Shown here: piece after piece, positions 18,105 through 27,038 of the stretch
Position numbering within the stretch: position 1 is the stretch's first letter
How the letters are laid out: the number at the start of each line of letters is the position of its first letter
Assembly: GCA_965119215.1 (NCBI GenBank)
Contig: CBCPKK010000006.1
Coordinates: 62,001 to 126,000 of the forward strand
Direction of reading: 5' to 3'
Origin: Buttiauxella sp965119215
GTDB lineage: Bacteria > Pseudomonadota > Gammaproteobacteria > Enterobacterales > Enterobacteriaceae
DNA: 64,000 nt
Made by a program: the position numbers and the translations under genes
Notes under the pieces: model-generated
The model's input: only the letters and a program-made list of their open reading frames with translations
The model's database searches: none
What the model was told of the DNA's origin: nothing

Positions 18105-18356
18105 TAACGAATACCCATTAATAAGTATTATTGTCGCAGAAAGCGAGTGATGATCCTTAAAACTATTCATTCAAGATTTTTATCATTTGGTTGCCATGAT
18201 TTACATGATGTGACGCGGCAAAACCAATCTGCATAACACTAATTTTTCTCGACACTCCTTTCTCTCTTTGGCTGTGCAATGGAGCAGCAGGCCGTTTGAT
18301 GTCTGCGTTACCTCTGCCAGCTTATTTCAAACTGTGAGCATAATAAGTAGGTCATT
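18105..18356 (+). other. dmsA upstream and leader region
   Basis: From the promoter to the dmsA ATG, about 220 bases of leader. It contains two close CATGAT repeats and the arms GGTTGCC/GGCAAAACC, but no convincing gene or terminator. NarL or ModE sites may lie here as in E. coli; I cannot assign them. Confidence 0.45.
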
Positions 18357-20801
18357 ATGACTGAGAAAACCCCTAACGCGATCCTCGCGGCAGAGGTCAG
18401 CCGGCGTAAGCTGGTCAAAACCACCGCAATTGGTGGCTTAGCCGCTGCAAGTAGTGCCTTCTCTTTACCTTTTTCCCGCATGGCTTTTGCCCAAACACCA
18501 GAAAATACCGTAGCCGCTGCGGATAAAGTGGTCTGGAGCGCTTGTACGGTTAACTGTGGCAGCCGTTGCCCACTCCGCATGCATGTGGTGGATGGCGAAA
18601 TCAAATACGTTGAGACGGACAATACCGGCAACGACGATTACGAAGGCCTACATCAGGTTCGTGCCTGTCTGCGTGGCCGTTCAATGCGTCGTCGAGTCTA
18701 TAATGCCGACCGCCTAAAGTACCCGATGAAACGTGTTGGTTTACGTGGTGAAGGGAAGTTCGAGCGCATCAGTTGGGATGAAGCTTTCGACACCATTGCA
18801 AACAGTATGAAAGGCATTATCAAAGAGCATGGCAACGAAGCTATTTACCTGAACTACGGCACAGGTACGCTAGGCGGCACTATGACTCGCTCCTGGCCAC
18901 CGGGTTCTACGTTAATCGCTCGCCTGATGAACTGTTGTGGCGGTTATCTTAATCATTATGGTGACTATTCAACCGCGCAAATTGCCGCTGGCCTGAACTA
19001 CACCTACGGCGGCTGGGCAGATGGTAATAGCCCATCAGACATTGAAAACAGCAAATTGGTTGTGCTGTTTGGTAATAACCCAGGCGAAACGCGCATGAGT
19101 GGCGGCGGGGTGACTTACTACCTCGAGCAAGCACGCGAAAAATCTAATGCCCGCATGATTATCATCGATCCGCGCTACACCGATACCGGTGCCGGGCGTG
19201 AAGATGAATGGATTCCAATTCGCCCAGGTACAGACACTGCGCTTATCTCGGCACTCGCGTGGGTCATGATCAATGAAAACCTCGTTGATCAGCCATTCCT
19301 TGATAAATATTGCGTCGGTTATGACGAGAAAACGCTGCCAAAAAGTGCGCCTGCTAATGGCCATTATAAGGCTTATATTCTTGGTCAGGGCGCTGATGGT
19401 TTGGCGAAAACGCCACAGTGGGCTGCCCAAATTACCGGTATTCCTGCTGAACGTATCACGCAACTAGCCCGCGAAATCGCTACGGCAAAACCGGCATTTA
19501 TCAGCCAGGGTTGGGGGCCACAGCGCCACTCAAACGGAGAGCTGGTTTCCCGCGCTATTGCGATGCTGTCGATCCTGACCGGCAACGTGGGGATTCACGG
19601 AGGTAACAGCGGTGCGCGCGAAGGTTCCTACAGTTTACCGTTTGTACGTATGCCAACACTGGAAAACCCGGTACAGACCAGTATCTCTATGTTCCTGTGG
19701 ACCGATGCCATCGAGCGTGGCCCGGAAATGACCGCTACACGCGACGGTGTACGTGGTAAAGATAAGCTCGATGTACCGATCAAAATGGTCTGGAACTACG
19801 CCAGTAACTGTTTGATCAACCAGCATTCCGAAATCAACCGCACCCATGACATCCTCCAGGATGACAAAAAATGCGAAATGATTGTGGTGATCGATAACCA
19901 CATGACGTCCTCAGCCAAATACGCTGACATTTTGCTGCCAGACTGCACGGCTTCCGAACAGATGGATTTCTGCCTCGATGCTTCGTGCGGCAACATGGCG
20001 TACGTGATTTTTGCCGGTCAGGCCATCAAACCGCGCTTTGAATGCAAAACGATTTACGAGATGACCACCGAGCTTGCCAAACGTATGGGTGTCGAACCGC
20101 AATTTACCGAAGGCCGCAACCAGGAAGAGTGGATGCGCCATTTGTATAAGCAATCTCAGGAAGCTATTCCTGAACTCCCAAGTTTTGAAGAGTTTAGCAA
20201 GCAGGGCATTTTCAAAAAGCGCGATCCAGAAGGGCATCACGTAGCTTATAAGGATTTCCGCGAAGATCCTGCGGCGAATCCACTGACTACGCCGTCCGGG
20301 AAAATTGAAATCTACTCTGAGCAATTGGCAGAGATTGCAGCGACCTGGCAACTCAACGAAGGCGACGTTATCGATCCACTGCCGGTTTACAGTGCAGGCT
20401 TCGAAAACTACGGCGACCCACTGGCGGAGAAATGGCCATTGCAGATGACCGGTTTCCACTACAAAGCGCGCACTCACTCAACCTATGGCAACGTCGAGGT
20501 ATTGAAAGCAGCTTGCCGTCAGGAAATGTGGATCAACCCAATTGATGCGCAACAGCGTGGGATTAAAAACGGAGACATGGTGCGCATCTTCAATGGTCGT
20601 GGCGAAGTTCAAATCAATGCCAAAGTGACTCCGCGCATTATTCCTGGGGTTGTAGCGATGGGGGAAGGGGCCTGGTATAGCCCGGATGCCAATAAAGTTG
20701 ACCATGCTGGTTCCATTAACGTGCTAACCACTCAGCGACCGTCGCCACTGGCGAAAGGTAATCCATCCCACAGTAACCTCGTCCAGGTCGAGAAGGCGTA
20801 A
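18357..20801 (+). CDS. dmsA: DmsA, DMSO reductase catalytic subunit
   Basis: 814 residues, as in E. coli. Molybdenum bis-MGD enzyme that reduces dimethyl sulfoxide and N-oxides during anaerobic respiration. Twin-arginine signal at 15-21 (SRRKLVK) with a hydrophobic stretch and an AFAQ-type cleavage region, so the folded, cofactor-loaded protein is exported by Tat. The N-terminal cysteine group CTVNCGSRC, with a later ACLRG cysteine, is the FS0 iron-sulfur/cofactor region; TRSWPPG lies where the molybdenum serine ligand is expected. First gene of dmsABC; dmsB follows after 10 bases. Confidence 0.97.
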   Translation: MTEKTPNAILAAEVSRRKLVKTTAIGGLAAASSAFSLPFSRMAFAQTPENTVAAADKVVWSACTVNCGSRCPLRMHVVDGEIKYVETDNTGNDDYEGLHQVRACLRGRSMRRRVYNADRLKYPMKRVGLRGEGKFERISWDEAFDTIANSMKGIIKEHGNEAIYLNYGTGTLGGTMTRSWPPGSTLIARLMNCCGGYLNHYGDYSTAQIAAGLNYTYGGWADGNSPSDIENSKLVVLFGNNPGETRMSGGGVTYYLEQAREKSNARMIIIDPRYTDTGAGREDEWIPIRPGTDTALISALAWVMINENLVDQPFLDKYCVGYDEKTLPKSAPANGHYKAYILGQGADGLAKTPQWAAQITGIPAERITQLAREIATAKPAFISQGWGPQRHSNGELVSRAIAMLSILTGNVGIHGGNSGAREGSYSLPFVRMPTLENPVQTSISMFLWTDAIERGPEMTATRDGVRGKDKLDVPIKMVWNYASNCLINQHSEINRTHDILQDDKKCEMIVVIDNHMTSSAKYADILLPDCTASEQMDFCLDASCGNMAYVIFAGQAIKPRFECKTIYEMTTELAKRMGVEPQFTEGRNQEEWMRHLYKQSQEAIPELPSFEEFSKQGIFKKRDPEGHHVAYKDFREDPAANPLTTPSGKIEIYSEQLAEIAATWQLNEGDVIDPLPVYSAGFENYGDPLAEKWPLQMTGFHYKARTHSTYGNVEVLKAACRQEMWINPIDAQQRGIKNGDMVRIFNGRGEVQINAKVTPRIIPGVVAMGEGAWYSPDANKVDHAGSINVLTTQRPSPLAKGNPSHSNLVQVEKA

Positions 20802-20811
20802 GGAATAGCTG

Positions 20812-21429
20812 ATGACAACTCAATACGGATTTTACATTGATTCCAGCCGTTGCACCGGTTGCAAGACTTGCGAGCTGGCTTGTAAAGACTACAAAAACTT
20901 AGGCCCGGATGTCAGTTTCCGTCGCATTTACGAGTACGCCGGTGGCGACTGGCAAGAAGACAACGGCGTCTGGCACCAGAACGTATTTGCCTATTACCTG
21001 TCGATTGCGTGTAACCACTGTGAAGACCCGGCATGTACCAAGGTTTGTCCAAGTGGGGCAATGCACAAGCGTGAAGACGGATTTGTCGTGGTAAACGAAG
21101 ATGTTTGTATTGGCTGCCGTTACTGCCATATGGCTTGCCCATACGGCGCGCCGCAGTACAACGCAGAAAAAGGGCATATGACGAAATGCGACGGCTGTTA
21201 TTCGCGTATTGCTGAAGGCAAGAAACCGATTTGTGTCGAGTCTTGCCCGCTGCGTGCACTGGATATGGCTCCTATTGACGAACTGCGTAAAAAGTATGGC
21301 GAGCAGGCGGCTATTGCTCCACTGCCATCAGCACACTTTACGAAGCCAAATATCGTTATTAAACCGAACGCCAACAGCCGCCCTTGTGGGGATAAAACCG
21401 GCTATCTGGCAAACCCGAAGGAGGTGTGA
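20812..21429 (+). CDS. dmsB: DmsB, DMSO reductase iron-sulfur subunit
   Basis: 205 residues, as in E. coli. Carries electrons from DmsC to DmsA through four [4Fe-4S] clusters. All four cysteine groups are visible: CTGCKTCELAC at the N-terminus, CNHCEDPACTKVCP, CIGCRYCHMACP, and CDGCYSRI...CVESCP. The gene lacks its own export signal and is carried by DmsA's Tat signal. dmsC starts one base after its stop codon (TGAGATG). Confidence 0.98.
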   Translation: MTTQYGFYIDSSRCTGCKTCELACKDYKNLGPDVSFRRIYEYAGGDWQEDNGVWHQNVFAYYLSIACNHCEDPACTKVCPSGAMHKREDGFVVVNEDVCIGCRYCHMACPYGAPQYNAEKGHMTKCDGCYSRIAEGKKPICVESCPLRALDMAPIDELRKKYGEQAAIAPLPSAHFTKPNIVIKPNANSRPCGDKTGYLANPKEV

Positions 21430-21430
21430 G

Positions 21431-22291
21431 ATGGGTAACGGATGGCATGAATGGCCGCTAATGGTCTTTACGGTTCTGGGGCAGTGCGTAGCAGGTGGTT
21501 TTATCGTCATGGCGCTGGCTTTGCTGACAGGCGTTTCTGAACGTGCGCAGCAAAAGCGTGTGCACTGGACGATGATCGTGCTGTGGGTACTGATGGGCAT
21601 TGGCTTTATGGCCTCTGTTCTGCACCTTGGTTCACCACTGCGCGCTTTTAACTCGCTTAATCGCATTGGTGATTCGGCGCTCAGTAATGAAATTGCCAGT
21701 GGTTCGCTCTTCTTTGCAGTGGGCGGTTTCTGGTGGTTGATTACTGTGTTGGGTAAAATGCCGCAGGCGCTGGGTAAAATCTGGATGGTCCTGACGATGA
21801 TTCTGGGCGTGTTTTTCGTCTGGATGATGTGCAAGGTCTACCTGATTGACACCGTACCAACATGGTATAGCGTTTATACGCCGCTCAGTTTCTTCCTGAC
21901 GATGTTTATTGGCGGGCCGCTACTCGGTTATTTACTGCTGCGTGTTGCGGGCGTAACGGGTTGGGGAATGCGTATTTTGCCTGCTATTTCGCTGCTGGCA
22001 GTCGTTGTGAGTACGGCTGTTGTGCTGTTGCAAGGGATGAGTCTGGCAACGATTCACAGCTCAATCGCTCAGGCATCTAACCTTGTGCCGCAATACGGTA
22101 CGTTAATGTCGTGGCGACTGCTGGCGTTGGCTGCGGCATTGGTATGCTGGATTGTTCCGCAGCTCAAAGGTGGCATGGCAAGCCCTGCAGTGCTGGTATT
22201 TGCCTTTGTGCTGGTGATTGCCGGAGAGCTAATCGGGCGTGGTGTGTTCTACGGTTTGCATATGACTGTAGGAATGGCAATAGCCAGCTAA
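21431..22291 (+). CDS. dmsC: DmsC, DMSO reductase membrane anchor
   Basis: 286 residues (E. coli 287). Inner-membrane subunit that oxidises menaquinol and anchors DmsAB. About eight hydrophobic segments can be read, from MVFTVLGQCVAGGFIVMALALL to the last AFVLVIAGELIGRGVFYG. The frame is open further upstream, but that part overlaps dmsB; the ATG at 21431, one base after the dmsB stop and behind GGAGG, gives the family N-terminus MGNGWHEWPL. Confidence 0.97.
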   Translation: MGNGWHEWPLMVFTVLGQCVAGGFIVMALALLTGVSERAQQKRVHWTMIVLWVLMGIGFMASVLHLGSPLRAFNSLNRIGDSALSNEIASGSLFFAVGGFWWLITVLGKMPQALGKIWMVLTMILGVFFVWMMCKVYLIDTVPTWYSVYTPLSFFLTMFIGGPLLGYLLLRVAGVTGWGMRILPAISLLAVVVSTAVVLLQGMSLATIHSSIAQASNLVPQYGTLMSWRLLALAAALVCWIVPQLKGGMASPAVLVFAFVLVIAGELIGRGVFYGLHMTVGMAIAS

Positions 22292-22307
22292 CAAACGCTC
22301 TATATTA

Positions 22308-22331
22308 AATGCGCCTTCGGGCGCATTTTTT
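22308..22331 (+). terminator. dmsABC terminator
   Basis: Stem AATGCGCC/GGCGCATT with a TTCG tetraloop and a T-run. Confidence 0.88.
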
Positions 22332-22516
22332 GTCCCCAGATAAGAAAATATCATCCGACTGACCATGAAATTTTTCATCCAATCAGGCTCGGTTGATAAT
22401 TTCATATTCCATCAAAAACAGTTAGATAGCATTTTGATTTAGCGCTTCGGTCACAAGTTGAATAAGTTTTTCAAATCGACAGCTTTCAAATCGTGCCAGA
22501 CCCCGCCAGCGCTGGA

Positions 22517-22544
22517 TTGACAATCATTTTTCCAGTGGCATGAT
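22517..22544 (+). promoter_or_regulatory. Candidate ycaD promoter
   Basis: Consensus TTGACA, 16-base spacer, CATGAT, 37 bases before the ycaD start codon. The leader would be very short and I see no clear Shine-Dalgarno sequence ahead of the ATG. Confidence 0.5.
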
Positions 22545-22580
22545 GCGCACAAATTTATTCTCTTCCTCGCGGTTTTTTAC

Positions 22581-23729
22581 ATGTCCACCTATACCCGACC
22601 AGTGATGCTTTTGCTCTGTGGTCTGATGCTTTTGACCCTGGCGATTGCGGTTTTAAACACCCTGGTTCCACTTTGGTTAGCCCACGAACAACTGCCAACC
22701 TGGCAAGTCGGAATGGTGGGTTCATCGTATTTTACTGGAAACTTGCTGGGTACACTGGTCACTGGCTGGCTGATTAAGCGCCAGGGATTTAACCGTAGCT
22801 ACTATCTGGCCTCGCTGATTTTTGCCGTGGGTTGTGTAGGGTTGGGGCTAATGACTGGCTTCTGGAGCTGGATGATGTGGCGTTTCATCGCGGGCATTGG
22901 CTGCGCGATGATTTGGGTCGTCGTTGAAAGTGCATTGATGTGCAGCGGGACTTCGCGTGACCGTGGGCGACTGTTGGCTGCATACATGATGGTTTATTAC
23001 GTTGGCACTGTATTGGGTCAATTGATGATAAGCAAAATGCCAACGGATTTAGCCAGCGTACTGCCGTGGGTCACCGCACTTATACTGACCGCAATCCTTC
23101 CTTTACTGTTTACTCGTATAGTGAACGATCGCAGTGAAAGCCAGGAAGCTACCGCTATCTGGCCGATGCTACGCCTGCGCCATGCCCGCCTTGGGGTGAA
23201 TGGCTGCATTATCTCAGGTATCGTTCTGGGATCGCTGTACGGACTAATGCCGCTGTATTTAAACCATCAGGGTGTCAGTGATGCCGGTATTGGTTTTTGG
23301 ATGGCAGTGATGGTTAGCGCGGGTATTATTGGGCAGTGGCCGATAGGGCGCCTGGCCGACCGTTTTGGCCGTTTGTTAGTCCTGCGAGTTCAGGTGTTTA
23401 TTGTGATTCTGGGTTGCATGGCGATGCTGAGTAATGCCGCGATGGGGCCAGCGTTGTTTGTACTTGGGGCTGCAGGTTTTACGCTTTATCCGGTGGCAAT
23501 GGCCTGGGCCTGCGAGAAAGTTGAACATCACCAATTGGTCGCGATGAATCAGGCCTTATTGCTGAGTTACACAGTGGGCAGTTTGCTTGGCCCAACGTTT
23601 ACGTCGATGCTAATGCAAAGCTACTCAGACAGTTTGCTGTTCGTCATGATTGCCGGTGTGGCATTTGTTTATTTGCTGATGTTGCTGCGCAAAGCAGGGC
23701 ATCACACAACGCCTGTTGCTCACGCCTGA
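22581..23729 (+). CDS. ycaD: YcaD, MFS transporter of unknown substrate
   Basis: 382 residues, as in E. coli. Twelve hydrophobic segments of a major facilitator protein; the loop-2-type motif appears as GWLIKRQGFNRSYY and its second-half repeat as GRLADRFGRLLVL. The substrate is not known; E. coli YcaD is also uncharacterised. It faces the pfl genes tail to tail across a shared hairpin. Between dmsC and this gene E. coli K-12 has ycaC, and beyond it ycaM and ycaN; none is here. Confidence 0.93.
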   Translation: MSTYTRPVMLLLCGLMLLTLAIAVLNTLVPLWLAHEQLPTWQVGMVGSSYFTGNLLGTLVTGWLIKRQGFNRSYYLASLIFAVGCVGLGLMTGFWSWMMWRFIAGIGCAMIWVVVESALMCSGTSRDRGRLLAAYMMVYYVGTVLGQLMISKMPTDLASVLPWVTALILTAILPLLFTRIVNDRSESQEATAIWPMLRLRHARLGVNGCIISGIVLGSLYGLMPLYLNHQGVSDAGIGFWMAVMVSAGIIGQWPIGRLADRFGRLLVLRVQVFIVILGCMAMLSNAAMGPALFVLGAAGFTLYPVAMAWACEKVEHHQLVAMNQALLLSYTVGSLLGPTFTSMLMQSYSDSLLFVMIAGVAFVYLLMLLRKAGHHTTPVAHA

Positions 23730-23736
23730 TACAAAA

Positions 23737-23756
23737 AGACCCTCTCGCGAGGGTCT
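23737..23756 (-). terminator. pflA/ycaD convergent terminator
   Basis: Stem AGACCCTC/GAGGGTCT, loop TCGC. On the minus strand it is followed by TTTTTGT, so it mainly serves pflA; on the plus strand the tail is poor. Confidence 0.8.
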
Positions 23757-23761
23757 ATTGT

Positions 23762-24502
23762 CTAGTACATCACCTTGTGACCATACTGTTCCAGAATGCC
23801 TTTTACGCGTTCCATGGTCTCTTTCTTCGGTGGATGTACACCGTCGAGTTTGTACTCTTCACCCATCGCTACCCATTTGTGCTTGCCCAGCTCGTGGTAA
23901 GGCAACAGCTCAATTTTCTCAACGTTACCCATATCACGCGTGAATTCGCCAAGGCGATGCGCGGAGTCATCATCGTCGGACCAACCTGGTACGACAACGT
24001 AACGAATCCAGACGTTAATGTTTTTATCGGAAAGGTAGCGAGCAAATTCCAGCGTACGATGATTAGACACGCCCACCAGATTCTGGTGAATTTCATCGTT
24101 CATCTGTTTTAAATCCAGCATAACCAGATCGGTCACTTCCAGTAATTCATCAATGACCGGATCGTAACGGCGCACAAAACCGTTAGTGTCCAGGCAGGTA
24201 TGAATACCTTCTTTGCGACAAGCGCGGAACCAGTCACGCACAAATTCAGCTTGCAGAATAGCTTCGCCACCTGACGCTGTTACACCGCCGCCTGATGCAT
24301 TCATAAAGTGGCGATAGGTCACCACTTCTTTCATCAGTTCTTCAACGCCGATCTCTTTGCCGCCGTGCGTATCCCATGTATCACGGTTGTGGCAATACAG
24401 GCAGCGCATCAGGCAGCCCTGGAAAAAGGTAATAAAACGAATACCGGGACCATCCACGGTACCGCAGGATTCAAAGGAATGAATTCGGCCAATTACTGAC
24501 AT
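23762..24502 (-). CDS. pflA: PflA, pyruvate formate-lyase activating enzyme
   Basis: 246 residues, as in E. coli. Radical-SAM enzyme that creates the glycyl radical on PflB. The cluster motif C-x3-C-x2-C is at Cys30, Cys34 and Cys37 (GCLMRCLYCHNRD); the SAM-binding GGE-type motif (SGGEAIL) follows. It lies 200 bases after pflB on the same strand, beyond the pflB terminator, so it probably has its own promoter. An 11-bp dyad stands 90-130 bases upstream (see findings). Confidence 0.97.
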   Translation of the reverse strand: MSVIGRIHSFESCGTVDGPGIRFITFFQGCLMRCLYCHNRDTWDTHGGKEIGVEELMKEVVTYRHFMNASGGGVTASGGEAILQAEFVRDWFRACRKEGIHTCLDTNGFVRRYDPVIDELLEVTDLVMLDLKQMNDEIHQNLVGVSNHRTLEFARYLSDKNINVWIRYVVVPGWSDDDDSAHRLGEFTRDMGNVEKIELLPYHELGKHKWVAMGEEYKLDGVHPPKKETMERVKGILEQYGHKVMY

Positions 24503-24590
24503 TGCGGTGTTCTCTCCAGTATTGATTCATGCTTTTAAAGCAAGAACCAGGTTGAGCGCGGTCTGTGTATAGATTGCCGCGTCGAATCAA

Positions 24591-24630
24591 TTTTGCAGGA
24601 TAACTTAAACGTAGCAGTGATCCTGCAAAA
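24591..24630. repeat. 11-bp inverted repeat upstream of pflA
   Basis: Perfect arms TTTTGCAGGAT and ATCCTGCAAAA separated by 18 bases, between the pflB terminator and pflA. It could be an operator overlapping the pflA promoter (a TATACA hexamer lies about 20 bases further on), or a leader stem. No known factor is assigned. Confidence 0.8.
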
Positions 24631-24649
24631 CTGGTTCATACATAAGAAA

Positions 24650-24671
24650 AGGCCCCACCGGAGTGGAGCCT
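24650..24671 (-). terminator. pflB terminator
   Basis: On the minus strand the stem AGGCTCCAC/GTGGGGCCT (one mismatch) with loop TCCG is followed by TTTTCTT. Confidence 0.8.
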
Positions 24672-24702
24672 CTATTCTACGCCTTTTCAGACAAACCGTG
24701 AA

Positions 24703-26985
24703 TTACATGGTTTGAGTGAAGGTACGAGTAATAACGTCCTGCTGTTGTTCTTTAGTCAGGGAGTTAAAACGTACAGCGTAACCAGAAACACGAATGGTCA
24801 GCTGAGGATATTTCTCAGGGTTTTCCATCGCGTCCAGCAGCATTTCACGGTTCATCACGTTCACGTTCAGGTGTTGACCACCTTCGATGGACGCTTCGTG
24901 GTGGAAGTAACCATCCATCAGACCCGCGAGGTTAGTTTTACGAACTTCGTCGTCTTTACCCAGTGCGTTAGGAACGATAGAGAAGGTATAAGAAATACCA
25001 TCTTTAGCGTAAGCAAACGGCAGTTTAGCAACGGAAGTCAGAGAGGCAACCGCACCTTTCTGATCACGACCGTGCATTGGGTTAGCACCTGGACCGAATG
25101 GAGCGCCTGCACGACGACCGTCTGGGGTGTTACCGGTTTTCTTACCATAAACCACGTTAGAGGTGATGGTCAGAACAGACTGAGTCGGGATAGCGTTACG
25201 GTAAGTAGTCAGTTTCTGAATTTTCTTCATGAAACGTTCTACCAGGTCAACAGCGATGTCATCTACGCGAGAATCGTTGTTACCGAACTGTGGATATTCA
25301 CCTTCGATCTCGAAGTCAACAGCCAGGCCGTCTTCGTCACGAACAGGTTTAACTTTCGCGTATTTGATTGCAGACAGGGAGTCAGCTGCAACAGACAGAC
25401 CCGCGATACCACAAGCCATGGTGCGAACAACGTCACGGTCATGCAGAGCCATCAGAGACGCTTCGTAGCTGTACTTATCATGCATGTAGTGAATGATGTT
25501 CAGCGCGGTGACGTACTGTTTAGCCAACCAGTCCATGAAGTGATCAAGACGGTCAAGAACGTTATCGTAGTCCAGAACGTCAGCCATGATAGGCGCTTCT
25601 TTAGGACCGATCTGGATTTTCAGTTTTTCATCAACGCCGCCGTTGATTGCATACAGCATGGTTTTCGCGAGGTTAGCACGAGCACCGAAGAACTGCATTT
25701 GCTTACCAACAATCATTGGGCTTACGCAGCAAGCAATCGCGTAGTCATCATTGTTGAAGTCAGGACGCATCAGATCATCGTTCTCGTATTGCAGAGAAGA
25801 CGTATCGATGGAGACTTTAGCAGCATATTTTTTGAAGTTCAGTGGCAGTTTTTCAGACCACAGAATAGTGATGTTCGGCTCCGGAGACGGCCCCATGGTG
25901 TACAGGGTGTTCAGGAAACGGAAGCTTGATTTGGTAACCAGAGTACGGCCATCTACACCCATACCAGCGATAGATTCTGTAGCCCAGATTGGGTCACCAG
26001 AGAACAGCTCATCATACTCAGGAGTACGCAGGAAGCGAACCATACGCAGTTTCATGACCAGGTGGTCAATCATTTCCTGTGCTTCAAGCTCAGTGATTTT
26101 GCCCGCTTTCAGGTCACGTTCGATGAACGCATCCAGGAAGGTGGATACACGGCCGAAGGACATTGCAGCGCCGTTCTGAGATTTAACCGCAGCCAGGTAG
26201 CCGAAGTAAGTCCACTGAATAGCTTCTTGAGCGTTTTTAGCAGGACCAGAGATATCGCAGCCATATTTAGCAGCCATTTCTTTGATCTGACCCAGAGCAC
26301 GGTGTTGCTCGGAGATTTCTTCACGCAGACGGATAGTGGCTTCCAGATCTTCGCCGTTTTCCAGTTTGCTCTGCAGAGAGTTGAACTGAGCAAATTTGTC
26401 TTTCATCAGGAAGTCGATGCCGTACAGCGCAACGCGACGGTAGTCACCGATGATACGACCACGACCGTAAGCATCCGGCAGACCGGTGATTACGCCGGAT
26501 TTACGGCAGTTCAGGATGTCTTTGGTATAAACGTCAAACACACCCTGGTTGTGGGTTTTGCGGTATTCGGTGAAGATCTTTTTAAGCATTGGGTCAAGTT
26601 CACGACCGTATACTTTGCAAGAACCTTCAACCATTTTGATGCCACCAAACGGAATAATTGCACGTTTCAGTGGAGCATCAGTCTGCAGGCCAACGATAGT
26701 TTCGAGGGACTTGTTGATGTAACCAGCATCATGGGAAGTGATGGTTGAAGCAAGGTCGGTATCAAAGTCAACAGGCGCGTGAGTGCGGTTTTCCTGTTTA
26801 ACGCCTTCCATAACTTTGTCCCACAGTTCGGTAGTTGCGTCAGTCGCACCTGCCAGGAAGGACTCATCACCCTCGTAAGGGGTGTAGTTTTTCTGAATAA
26901 AGTCACGCACGTTGACTTCATTCTGCCAATCACCTTTGGTAAAACCTTCCCAAGCTGAGGCTAACTTTTCATTAAGTTCGGACAT
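24703..26985 (-). CDS. pflB: PflB, pyruvate formate-lyase
   Basis: 760 residues, as in E. coli. Splits pyruvate and CoA into acetyl-CoA and formate under anaerobiosis. The two catalytic cysteines are in IACCVSPM (about 419-420), and the glycyl-radical site is Gly735 in RVSGYAVRF near the C-terminus. Codon use is strongly biased, as in highly expressed genes, which explains the long open frames on the opposite strand. Transcribed from promoters upstream of focA, 53 bases away. Confidence 0.99.
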   Translation of the reverse strand: MSELNEKLASAWEGFTKGDWQNEVNVRDFIQKNYTPYEGDESFLAGATDATTELWDKVMEGVKQENRTHAPVDFDTDLASTITSHDAGYINKSLETIVGLQTDAPLKRAIIPFGGIKMVEGSCKVYGRELDPMLKKIFTEYRKTHNQGVFDVYTKDILNCRKSGVITGLPDAYGRGRIIGDYRRVALYGIDFLMKDKFAQFNSLQSKLENGEDLEATIRLREEISEQHRALGQIKEMAAKYGCDISGPAKNAQEAIQWTYFGYLAAVKSQNGAAMSFGRVSTFLDAFIERDLKAGKITELEAQEMIDHLVMKLRMVRFLRTPEYDELFSGDPIWATESIAGMGVDGRTLVTKSSFRFLNTLYTMGPSPEPNITILWSEKLPLNFKKYAAKVSIDTSSLQYENDDLMRPDFNNDDYAIACCVSPMIVGKQMQFFGARANLAKTMLYAINGGVDEKLKIQIGPKEAPIMADVLDYDNVLDRLDHFMDWLAKQYVTALNIIHYMHDKYSYEASLMALHDRDVVRTMACGIAGLSVAADSLSAIKYAKVKPVRDEDGLAVDFEIEGEYPQFGNNDSRVDDIAVDLVERFMKKIQKLTTYRNAIPTQSVLTITSNVVYGKKTGNTPDGRRAGAPFGPGANPMHGRDQKGAVASLTSVAKLPFAYAKDGISYTFSIVPNALGKDDEVRKTNLAGLMDGYFHHEASIEGGQHLNVNVMNREMLLDAMENPEKYPQLTIRVSGYAVRFNSLTKEQQQDVITRTFTQTM

Positions 26986-27038
26986 TTAACACCTACCTTC
27001 TAATGTGGATTTCTTATTCCCTGCATGATGGAAAGCAC

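Noticed and set aside
21209..21430. Longer N-terminus for dmsC
   Set aside because: It overlaps dmsB in another frame; the ATG at 21431 has a proper ribosome site and family start.
24712..25929. 405-codon open frame antisense to pflB
   Set aside because: Same effect of codon bias in a highly expressed gene; no family features.
26062..26748. 228-codon open frame antisense to the 5' half of pflB
   Set aside because: Shadow of pflB; no start signals or motifs.
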